A stretch of DNA of 18,595 bases, taken from contig CAKSIW010000056.1 in the NCBI GenBank assembly GCA_934463175.1, positions 1-18,595 on the forward strand. Direction: 5' to 3'. The notes beneath the pieces are model-generated. The model ran no database searches, was not told the DNA's origin, and saw nothing but the letters and a program-made list of their open reading frames with translations. The number at the start of each line of letters is the position of its first letter. Positions within the stretch are counted from its first letter, which is position 1. Of this stretch, positions 9,703 to 15,383 are shown one piece after another. The position numbers were made by a program, and so were the translations under genes. Origin of the DNA: an uncultured Clostridia bacterium (GTDB lineage Bacteria > Bacillota > Clostridia > Monoglobales > Monoglobaceae).

Positions 9703-10418
9703 GCCAATACCTCCATTTTATTTATATTTTCATTTTCATCAAGTTCAAAATCAAACTTCATCGCAAGCTCGTGAAAAAGTGCCTGCATAACAGCATTTGC
9801 GGTGCTGCGTATGTTAATGCTCAGCATATAGTCCAGAACCTCCTTCTGTTCCTCTTTCGGGACGGAAAAAGCACTGAGACTCATTGTGAGAAACCGTTCC
9901 AGCTTTTTCTCCAGCGTGAAGTATTTGTCACACGGCTTTGCCATATAGTTCCGCATGATTCCTGCCGTTCCGATTTCAAGTTCATAGAAATCACTTTCGC
10001 GGTATTCGGGCAGATATGAACCGAAAATCCTGTAAAGCTCAGATGAGGTTTTCTGATAAATATATTCCGCGGACTGCGGAAACGTGTATGCTTCCAGATA
10101 AATTTCTCTCAGATTTTCATTAAGCTCGGTCAGCGTCATCTGGATTGAGGTTTCAACCGCGTATATATATACGGGCTTGATTCCGCTTCCGGCAAGCTGA
10201 TTTGCCGCCTTGAACTGATTGGTGAACATAAATTCGATCAAATCCATCAGAACGCCGCTTTTTGAATGAAACAAATTCTGGAATGTGCTGTTGGATACGT
10301 TAGCCTCGCTGATGATTTCGGACATCGTTGTGTTTGTGTAGCCGTTTTCGATGAAAAGCTTAACACACGCGGACAAAATCCGCTTGCGCGATTCCAGACT
10401 GTCCCGTCTTTGCGCCAT
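9699..10418 (-). CDS. TetR/AcrR-family transcriptional regulator
   Basis: 239-residue protein. The ATG at 10418 is preferred because AGGGG lies 8 nt upstream; in-frame ATGs further upstream lack a ribosome binding site and would add a hydrophobic, non-TetR leader. Residues about 10-55 form the TetR DNA-binding domain: a first helix RKRILSACVKLFIENGY, then a helix-turn-helix at 31-50 (TTMSEIISEANVSNSTFQNLF) ending in the typical FHSK. The remainder is helical and would hold the ligand-binding and dimer domain; the ligand is unknown. Its TGA overlaps the ATG of the giant secreted protein gene by 4 bp, so it leads that operon. A palindrome overlaps its promoter, which suggests it represses its own operon, as is usual in this family. 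Confidence 0.93.
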   Translation of the reverse strand: MAQRRDSLESRKRILSACVKLFIENGYTNTTMSEIISEANVSNSTFQNLFHSKSGVLMDLIEFMFTNQFKAANQLAGSGIKPVYIYAVETSIQMTLTELNENLREIYLEAYTFPQSAEYIYQKTSSELYRIFGSYLPEYRESDFYELEIGTAGIMRNYMAKPCDKYFTLEKKLERFLTMSLSAFSVPKEEQKEVLDYMLSINIRSTANAVMQALFHELAMKFDFELDENENINKMEVLA

Positions 10419-10441
10419 GTAAATCACCCCTTTCATAATGT

Positions 10442-10463
10442 TTATTGGCTTATATACCAATAA
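10442..10463. promoter_or_regulatory. Palindromic operator, probable TetR binding site
   Basis: A perfect 7-bp inverted repeat, TTATTGG and CCAATAA, separated by an 8-bp AT-rich centre. The 22-bp size is typical of TetR-family operators. It overlaps the -10 box and predicted start site of the regulator's own promoter, 24 bp upstream of its start codon, so binding would block transcription of the regulator and the two large secreted protein genes. Binding itself is inferred. Confidence 0.65.
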
Positions 10464-10488
10464 TAACATATAAAGGGGGAAAATGCAA
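10460..10488 (-). promoter_or_regulatory. Promoter of the tetR-giant protein operon
   Basis: On the minus strand TTGCAT (10488-10483) and TATTAT (10465-10460) are 17 bp apart, a good sigma-70/SigA match. The -10 box lies in one arm of the palindrome at 10442-10463. The predicted start site is near 10453. An AT-rich alternative -10 (TATAAG) lies just downstream. Confidence 0.55.
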
Positions 10489-10521
10489 TAGAAAACAATA
10501 AATTTCAGAAAGTTTTTTGAC

Positions 10522-10548
10522 AAAAAAAAGCCCTCCTCAGAGGGAGGG
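10522..10548 (-). terminator. Intrinsic terminator of aguBA
   Basis: On the minus strand CCCTCC (10548-10543) pairs with GGAGGG (10536-10531) around a 6-nt loop, followed by C and a run of seven or eight T (to about 10522). The loop contains the TGA stop codon of aguA (10539-10537), so the last codons of the gene form the terminator stem. It separates aguBA from the downstream TetR promoter. Confidence 0.8.
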
Positions 10549-11634
10549 GAGCTGCTGTGTTATGCAGTGTATGTTTCCGCCGCCGAAGACGATTTCGCGC
10601 GTTCGGACACCGACAATTTTTTTGTCGGGAAACATTGTGCTGAGTTGGCGGAGCGCAAGAGAATCGTTTTCATCGTCATATTGCGGAACGATGACGCCGC
10701 CGTTTGTGATGAGAAAATTCGCATAGGAGGCAATGCACAGCTCACCGCTGCGGCGGGGCTTTGTGCCGTGCACCGCGGAAATTGTTTCTGCGCCGTGCAT
10801 GAGAACGGGTGCTTTTGTGCAGCAAAGCCTGTGAACCTTCAGAGGTCTGCCCTTGGCGTCACGCATTGATGAAAGCTCGGCAAATGCCTTTTGCGACGCT
10901 TCATAAAAAGGGTGTGACGGGTCATCGGTGTAGATGCAGCACACCTCTCCGGGGCGGATAAAACATGCAACATCGTCAATGTGCCCGTTTGTTTCTTCGG
11001 GGTCAATTCCGTCACTGAGCCACAAAACCTTGTCCGCTCCGAGATATTCCGTCAGCATATTTTCAATTTCGCCTTTTGTCATGTGCGGATTTCTCCCTTT
11101 TGACAAAAGGCACATTTCGGTTGTGAGAACAGTGCCCTCGCCGTCGGTGTGAAATGAGCCGCCTTCCAGCACAAAGCCGTCTGTGCGGTAGAAATCAATG
11201 TCCAGCAAACGGCACAGCTTTTCGGCAACAAGATCGTCGCATTTCCAGTCCTCATAAAGTCCGTCCGTGTGACCGCCCCAAGCGTTGAACTGCCAGCTCA
11301 CACCGCGGCGTCCGCCCCTGCCGTTTGTGAGAAAGGTTGCCCCGGTGTCGCGAATCCATGCATCGTCCGCAGTCATTTCAATCACCCGTATGCTGTCGGG
11401 CAGAATTGCGGTGCATTCCGAGTAGTGCTTCGCTGACACAAAGACGGTGACACGGGTGAACTCCGATATTGCCTTTGCAACCTCGGCATATGCAGCACGG
11501 GCAGGCACAGCGTCTTTGCGCCAGTTGTCGGGACGCTCGGGGAAAAACATAAACACCTCGTCCTGAGGCTCAAACTCCGCAGGCATATGAAAGCCGTCTG
11601 CTTTCGGCGTTGACCCGATAATTTTTTTTGACAT
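10537..11634 (-). CDS. aguA: Agmatine deiminase
   Basis: 365-residue cytosolic enzyme of the guanidine-modifying (peptidylarginine deiminase-like) superfamily that hydrolyses agmatine to N-carbamoylputrescine and ammonia. Family motifs are all present: DDAWIRDTGA near residues 90-99 with Asp and Arg contacts, NGHID at 216-220 with the catalytic His218, and GGGNIHCITQQ at 351-361 with the nucleophile Cys357. Length matches the family. The start is ATG 11634, with AAGGAG 8 nt upstream; an in-frame GTG at 11643 overlaps that ribosome binding site and is less likely. It lies 5 nt after the aguB stop, so the two are translated from one message. With AguB it forms the two-step agmatine-to-putrescine route. 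It has none of the features of a carbamoyltransferase-linked (ATP-yielding) agmatine cluster, since aguB rather than ptcA is next to it. Confidence 0.96.
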   Translation of the reverse strand: MSKKIIGSTPKADGFHMPAEFEPQDEVFMFFPERPDNWRKDAVPARAAYAEVAKAISEFTRVTVFVSAKHYSECTAILPDSIRVIEMTADDAWIRDTGATFLTNGRGGRRGVSWQFNAWGGHTDGLYEDWKCDDLVAEKLCRLLDIDFYRTDGFVLEGGSFHTDGEGTVLTTEMCLLSKGRNPHMTKGEIENMLTEYLGADKVLWLSDGIDPEETNGHIDDVACFIRPGEVCCIYTDDPSHPFYEASQKAFAELSSMRDAKGRPLKVHRLCCTKAPVLMHGAETISAVHGTKPRRSGELCIASYANFLITNGGVIVPQYDDENDSLALRQLSTMFPDKKIVGVRTREIVFGGGNIHCITQQLPSL

Positions 11635-11639
11635 TTTTT

Positions 11640-12503
11640 TCACTCCTTGCCGTGTGTCAGAATTGTTCCGTACATTTCGGGGCGTCTGTCGCGGAAAATG
11701 CCCCAGTCCCGTCTTTCACGGGCGAGTCCGTCAAGGTCAAAGGTGTGCGTGATGACACATTCCGATTCCCTGTCCGCCTCCGCACATATGCAGCCCTTGT
11801 TGTCGCAAATGAAGGAGGAGCCGTAGAAGGTGACGGATATATCGCCGCACACCTCAGTGCCGACACGGTTCGCCGCAATGACGGGAATCATGTTTGACGC
11901 GGCATGACCGCGCATTGCATTTTGCCAATGCTCCTTTGAGTCGGTTTTCAGATATGGCTCAGAGCCGATTGCAGTCGGAAAGAACATCAGCTCCGCACCG
12001 AGAAGCGCAAGACAGCGTGCCGTTTCGCAGAACCATTGATCCCAGCAGATTCCGAAGCCGAGAACCCCGAATCCGGATTTAAAAACCCGGAAGCCCGTGT
12101 CACCGGGTGTGAAATAGAATTTTTCGGCATACGGAATGCCGTCGGGAATATGTGTTTTTCGGTACACTCCCAACAGCTCGCCGTCGGCGTCAATGACGGC
12201 AAGTGAGTTAAAGGCGGTGTTGCCGAACCTCTCGTAAAAGCTCACGGGAATCACCGCGTTCAGCTCTGCGGCAAGACTGCACATTCTGCGGACGGCGGGG
12301 TTTTCGGAGAGCGGTGTGGAATATTCCATAAATTCAAAGCTTTGTGTCTTGCAGAAATACGGAGTTTCAAACAGCTCCTGAAGAAGGATTATGTTTGCAC
12401 CGCGCGCTGCCGCAGCACGGACAAAATGTTCTGCTTTTTCAATTGATTTTTCGCGGCTTGAGGCTGCTTTCATCTGTATTGCCGCAACGGTTACGTTTCT
12501 CAT
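11640..12503 (-). CDS. aguB: N-carbamoylputrescine amidase
   Basis: 287-residue nitrilase-superfamily amidase that converts N-carbamoylputrescine to putrescine, CO2 and ammonia in the cytosol. The Glu-Lys-Cys triad is visible: Glu43 in LLQELFE, Lys116 in YRKTHIPDG and Cys153 in GFGICWDQW. The motifs YFCKTQ near residue 50 and FFPTAIGSEP near 177 are characteristic of the AguB branch rather than other nitrilases. Start ATG 12503 has AGGTGA 6 nt upstream. It is the first gene of the aguBA operon, driven by the promoter at 12566-12593 and preceded by a leader hairpin. Adjacent aguA makes its substrate, which supports the specific assignment. No arginine decarboxylase gene is seen in the window, so agmatine must be imported or made elsewhere. 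Confidence 0.95.
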   Translation of the reverse strand: MRNVTVAAIQMKAASSREKSIEKAEHFVRAAAARGANIILLQELFETPYFCKTQSFEFMEYSTPLSENPAVRRMCSLAAELNAVIPVSFYERFGNTAFNSLAVIDADGELLGVYRKTHIPDGIPYAEKFYFTPGDTGFRVFKSGFGVLGFGICWDQWFCETARCLALLGAELMFFPTAIGSEPYLKTDSKEHWQNAMRGHAASNMIPVIAANRVGTEVCGDISVTFYGSSFICDNKGCICAEADRESECVITHTFDLDGLARERRDWGIFRDRRPEMYGTILTHGKE

Positions 12504-12519
12504 AAATCATCACCTGCCC

Positions 12520-12555
12520 AAAAAAAATAAGAGGCTGCATATTCCGCAACCTCTT
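12520..12555 (-). terminator. Terminator-like hairpin in the aguBA leader (possible attenuator)
   Basis: On the minus strand AAGAGGTTGC (12555-12546) pairs with GCAGCCTCTT (12538-12529) in a 10-bp stem with one G-U pair and a 7-nt loop, followed by A and eight T (12527-12520). It begins within a few bases of the predicted start site (about 12559) and ends 17 nt before the aguB start codon. No minus-strand gene lies upstream to need termination, so the hairpin most likely acts on the aguBA transcript itself. No competing antiterminator stem or leader peptide is evident in so short a leader. Confidence 0.75.
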
Positions 12556-12565
12556 TGTTAGGTCA

Positions 12566-12593
12566 ATTATATCACATTGTCCGAATACGTCAA
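12566..12593 (-). promoter_or_regulatory. Promoter of aguBA
   Basis: Minus strand: TTGACG (12593-12588), a 16-bp spacer and TATAAT (12571-12566), with TG one base before the -10 (extended -10). This is a near-consensus sigma-70/SigA promoter. The predicted start is near 12559, giving a leader of about 55 nt. Confidence 0.8.
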
Positions 12594-12611
12594 TACTCAT
12601 TCGGGAGTATT
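12592..12611. promoter_or_regulatory. 20-bp dyad at the aguBA promoter, probable operator
   Basis: Perfect 7-bp arms AATACTC and GAGTATT flank a 6-bp centre. One end overlaps the aguBA -35 box by 2 bp, and the other is about 28 bp upstream of the transporter -35 box. The placement would suit an activator of aguBA or a repressor of either divergent promoter. The LuxR-type protein encoded at 14110-14859 is the nearest candidate binder, which is only an inference from proximity and symmetry. Confidence 0.5.
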
Positions 12612-12638
12612 TTTCTACCGCAAAAGTACGAAAAACTA

Positions 12639-12667
12639 TTGAAAAATTTTTTAATATATGGTATAAT
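12639..12667 (+). promoter_or_regulatory. Promoter of the NSS transporter-LuxR operon
   Basis: TTGAAA (12639-12644), a 17-bp spacer and TATAAT (12662-12667), with TG before the -10 box (extended -10). The spacer is very AT-rich. The predicted start is near 12674, giving a leader of about 30 nt with no room for a hairpin. It is divergent from the aguBA promoter; the roughly 200 bp between 12504 and 12703 is fully taken up by the two promoters, the dyad and the aguBA leader. Confidence 0.8.
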
Positions 12668-12703
12668 CCTCCTATATTTTAAATTTTAAGGGGAGTTTTG
12701 TTT

Positions 12704-14044
12704 ATGGAAAGAGAAAAACTTGGCTCAAGATTGGGCTTCATTCTGCTTTCGGCAGGCTGTGCAATAGGCTGCGGAAATGTCTGGAAGTTTCCGTGGATGT
12801 GCGGACAGTTCGGCGGAGGCGCATTTGTTTTGATTTATCTGATTTGTCTCATCATTCTGGGAATTCCGGTAATGACCATGGAATTTTCAATCGGGCGCGC
12901 GTCTCAGTCCAGTCCTGTGCGCATGTTCAGAAAACTTGAAAGACCGGAGACCAAATGGCACATTCATGGCGGCGTTGCACTGCTCGGAAACATTTCGCTC
13001 ATGGCGTTCTACACAGTTGTGTGCGGCTGGATGATTTACTATTTCGTAAAATTTTTGACGGGTACGAATGCGGAAGTCGGATTTGTGCCGATGATTCAAG
13101 ACCCGGCAATCAATGTGACATATCTTGCTGTCACCGTTGCGGTGGCGTTCGGCATTCTCTGCTTCAATTTGCAGGGCGGTCTTGAAAGAGTCACAAAATA
13201 TATGATGATAATTCTGTTTGTACTTATGATTGTTCTTGCAGTTCACAGCGGAATGCTTTCGGGAGCTGCGGAAGGCTTGAGGTTCTATCTCCTGCCCGAC
13301 ATTTCCGCAATAAACGGAAACGTTATTGTGGGCGCAATGAATCAGGCATTCTTCACTCTCAGCCTCGGCATGGGCTCAATGGCAATTTTCGGAAGCTACA
13401 TAGGCAAGGAACGTTCGCTTCTCGGCGAGTCGCTGAATGTTGTCATTCTCGACACCTTTGTTGCAATTGTTTCGGGTCTGATAATTTTCCCTGCATGCTT
13501 CACATTTGATGTTGAGGTCACGGCAGGACCGAGTCTGCTGTTTGACACAATGGCGTCTGTGTTCAACAATATGGCAGGCGGACGCTGGTGGGGAGCGCTG
13601 TTCTTTCTGTTCATGACCTTTGCCGCGCTTTCAACCGTTCTTGCGGTTTGCGAGACAATTCTTGCGTGCGTGCGCGAGCTGACGGGCTGGAGGAGACCGA
13701 AGGCGTGTCTGATCTGCGGCTTGGGAATATTTGTGCTTGCAATGACAACAGCACTCGGCTACAGTGCGTTTTCAAGCTTTGTTCCGTTTGCGGCAGGCAG
13801 CGCGTGGCTTGATTTCTGGGATTTCCTTGTGAGCACAAACATTTTGCCTCTCGGCTCTCTGGTTGTGACGCTGTTCTGCTGCAACAGCCGTTATGGCTGG
13901 GGCTGGAAGTCGTTCAAGGCTGAGGCAAATGAAGGAAAGGGCTTAAAGGTTAAGGAATGGATGAGACCTGTTTTCACATATGTCATTCCCGTTGTAATTA
14001 TAATTTTGTATATTTACGGACTTGCAACCTTTAGCTGGAAATAG
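12704..14044 (+). CDS. Sodium-dependent transporter, NSS (SNF) family
   Basis: 446-residue inner-membrane protein with about 11 hydrophobic segments, the usual number for many bacterial neurotransmitter:sodium symporters. The first helix has the family signature around the unwound substrate and Na+ site (SAGCAIGCGNVWKFPW, residues 16-31). The position of the LeuT extracellular-gate Arg is Lys28. GGGAFVLIYLICLIILGIPVMTMEF (38 onward) and the NQAFFTLSLGMGSM segment around the sixth helix also match the family. Start ATG 12704 is 8 nt after GGGGAG; a TTG at 12698 is too close to that site. The substrate cannot be read from sequence: family members carry amino acids or related amines. Its position between agmatine and polyamine genes makes an amino acid or amine precursor plausible. 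It is followed after 65 nt by a LuxR-type regulator, probably co-transcribed. Confidence 0.93.
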   Translation: MEREKLGSRLGFILLSAGCAIGCGNVWKFPWMCGQFGGGAFVLIYLICLIILGIPVMTMEFSIGRASQSSPVRMFRKLERPETKWHIHGGVALLGNISLMAFYTVVCGWMIYYFVKFLTGTNAEVGFVPMIQDPAINVTYLAVTVAVAFGILCFNLQGGLERVTKYMMIILFVLMIVLAVHSGMLSGAAEGLRFYLLPDISAINGNVIVGAMNQAFFTLSLGMGSMAIFGSYIGKERSLLGESLNVVILDTFVAIVSGLIIFPACFTFDVEVTAGPSLLFDTMASVFNNMAGGRWWGALFFLFMTFAALSTVLAVCETILACVRELTGWRRPKACLICGLGIFVLAMTTALGYSAFSSFVPFAAGSAWLDFWDFLVSTNILPLGSLVVTLFCCNSRYGWGWKSFKAEANEGKGLKVKEWMRPVFTYVIPVVIIILYIYGLATFSWK

Positions 14045-14109
14045 GTTCGGTCTTTCTGCGGCATTGTTGATTATTCATCTGTATTTTGCATTTGTGAGGA
14101 GGCGGCGGA

Positions 14110-14859
14110 ATGCGCGAGACAAACGATTGGATACTGTTTAACAATATTGTATATAAAATCTACACTGTTTCTGACGGTCGGCTGATGAGAACGCGTTTTT
14201 TGGAGCAGCTGAACATGCTGATTGATTTTGATGCCGCGGATTTCTATCTTGCGGACGGCGAACGCGGACTGTTTGATCCCGTGCTGTATAACACTGAGGC
14301 GGTGGCGGGCGAGCTTGACAAGCTTGACTATTCAAGAGGGATTCTGTATGACGGCGAATGTGCCGCATACCGCGAGTCGGATATTATGTCTGACAGTGCG
14401 AGAGTTGAAACGCCGTATTACAAGGCACTCTATGTGCCGAACGGCTGGCATTTCAGCGCACAGATGATTTGTGCGTATGAAATGCACCCGACCGGAGTTG
14501 TGACGCTGTACCGCAAAATCGGAAAACCCGACTTTGACCGTGATGACATTATGGTTCTTGATATGCTGAAGGAGCATATGGCATATCGGCTTTTCAGAGA
14601 CCGGAATCATGACGGCTTTGACATTTCGGAGACTGCTGCGGCGTTTGCCGAAGAGTTTGACCTGACACGGCGCGAAAAAACCGTGCTTTGCCACATTCTT
14701 GCTGGCGAGGACAATGATGAGATAAGTGAAAAGCTTTGCATAAGCGTTCATACGCTGAAAAAGCATATTCTGAATATCTACAGAAAAGCAGACGTCAACA
14801 GCCGCCTTAAACTTGTGAACAAGGTTAAAACGGTGAGAAGTAATCCAAAAGTAGTATAA
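14110..14859 (+). CDS. LuxR-type transcriptional regulator with GAF-like N-terminal domain
   Basis: 249 residues; the ATG at 14110 is 7 nt after GAGGAGG. The C-terminal part (about 183-245) is a LuxR/GerE helix-turn-helix: LTRREKTVLCHILAG at 185-199, then NDEISEKLCISVHTLKKHILNIYRKADV with recognition helix near 212-222. The first 170 residues resemble the GAF-like sensor regions seen in such regulators, ending with a FDRDDIMVLDMLKEHMAYRL helix (about 142-161) of a kind common before LuxR domains. No phospho-acceptor receiver domain is visible, so it is likely a one-component ligand sensor rather than a response regulator. It lies 65 nt after the transporter gene, so it may sense that transporter's substrate and control one of the divergent promoters; that role is inferred. 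No terminator lies directly after it; the hairpin at 14927-14964 could serve. Confidence 0.9.
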   Translation: MRETNDWILFNNIVYKIYTVSDGRLMRTRFLEQLNMLIDFDAADFYLADGERGLFDPVLYNTEAVAGELDKLDYSRGILYDGECAAYRESDIMSDSARVETPYYKALYVPNGWHFSAQMICAYEMHPTGVVTLYRKIGKPDFDRDDIMVLDMLKEHMAYRLFRDRNHDGFDISETAAAFAEEFDLTRREKTVLCHILAGEDNDEISEKLCISVHTLKKHILNIYRKADVNSRLKLVNKVKTVRSNPKVV

Positions 14860-14878
14860 AAATAAATAATTTTGCTAC

Positions 14879-14907
14879 TTGCACATGTTTTTGCAATGTG
14901 ATACAAT
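14879..14907 (+). promoter_or_regulatory. Promoter of the PII-potABCD operon
   Basis: TTGCAC (14879-14884), a 17-bp spacer and TACAAT (14902-14907). The predicted start is near 14914. It lies 20 bp after the luxR stop codon, so the PII and pot genes have their own promoter in addition to any read-through from the transporter operon. Confidence 0.7.
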
Positions 14908-14926
14908 CAAGAAAATTAAAAGTAAA

Positions 14927-14964
14927 GGCAACGGAGCCTCGAAAGTCTCCGCTGTCTTTTTTTT
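14927..14964 (+). terminator. Terminator-like hairpin in the PII-pot leader (possible attenuator)
   Basis: GGCAACGGAG (14927-14936) pairs with CTCCGCTGTC (14947-14956) in a 10-bp stem with one A-C mismatch and one G-U pair, a 10-nt loop, and eight T (14957-14964). It starts about 13 nt after the predicted start site and ends 30 nt before the PII start codon. It can terminate luxR read-through, but as it lies downstream of a good promoter it must also affect transcripts of the PII-pot operon. I see no second hexaloop hairpin of the ANTAR-target type. Confidence 0.75.
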
Positions 14965-14994
14965 ATGCATTTACGCAAAAGGGAGGAATTTCCG

Positions 14995-15348
14995 ATGAAG
15001 GAGCTTGTAATCATTATAAGACCCGAGAAGCTTGAAACCGTCAAGGAAATACTTGATGAAAAGAAGTGCGGAGGAATGACAATATCAAGCGTCATGGGCT
15101 GCGGAACACAGAAAGGAATTGCAGATGATAATGCGGTGAACGTCATAAAAGGGTTCAAGACGAATATAAATCTGCTGCCGAAAATCAGGGTTGAGGCGGT
15201 TGTCCGCGACAAAGAGGTTGATGACATAATAACTGAGCTTCGGGACAGAATTGTGACAGGTCATGTCGGTGACGGCAAGGTGTTCATAAGGAACATCGAG
15301 GGTGCTGTGAGACTGAGAACCGGCGAAAGAGACGACAAGGCGCTGTAG
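14995..15348 (+). CDS. PII-family nitrogen regulatory protein linked to polyamine transport
   Basis: 117 residues; the ATG at 14995 follows GGGAGG by 8 nt, better than an in-frame ATG at 14965 that has no ribosome binding site. The PII fold is clear: MKELVIIIRPEKLETVKEIL at the start, GCGTQKG at 35-41 (Gln39, as in canonical PII), the B-loop TGHVGDGKVFI at 88-98 and the C-terminal RLRTGERDD at 106-114, which bind adenine nucleotides. The T-loop segment between QKG and LPK is five residues longer than in E. coli GlnB, and no Tyr is present at or near the GlnB Tyr51 uridylylation position. It is cytosolic, trimeric by family, and probably senses ATP/ADP and perhaps 2-oxoglutarate. No amtB or glnA is nearby; it sits 35 nt before potA, so the importer is its likely partner. 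Confidence 0.92.
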   Translation: MKELVIIIRPEKLETVKEILDEKKCGGMTISSVMGCGTQKGIADDNAVNVIKGFKTNINLLPKIRVEAVVRDKEVDDIITELRDRIVTGHVGDGKVFIRNIEGAVRLRTGERDDKAL

Positions 15349-15383
15349 CGCGAAACCCTTTAGAAGAATCAGAGGTGACAGGT

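Noticed and set aside
11635..11643. GTG start for aguA overlapping the aguB stop
   Set aside because: The GTG merges with the AAGGAG ribosome binding site, which is correctly spaced for ATG 11634.
12504..12560. T-box or amino acid riboswitch in the aguBA leader
   Set aside because: The leader is only about 55 nt and consists almost entirely of the hairpin; no T-box bulge or aptamer-like fold fits.
12698..12703. TTG start for the NSS transporter, two codons upstream
   Set aside because: Only 2 nt from the Shine-Dalgarno sequence; the ATG at 12704 has ideal 8-nt spacing.
14965..14994. Short N-terminal extension of the PII protein from ATG 14965
   Set aside because: No ribosome binding site precedes it, it begins directly after the terminator T-run, and PII proteins start at the MKELVIII strand.
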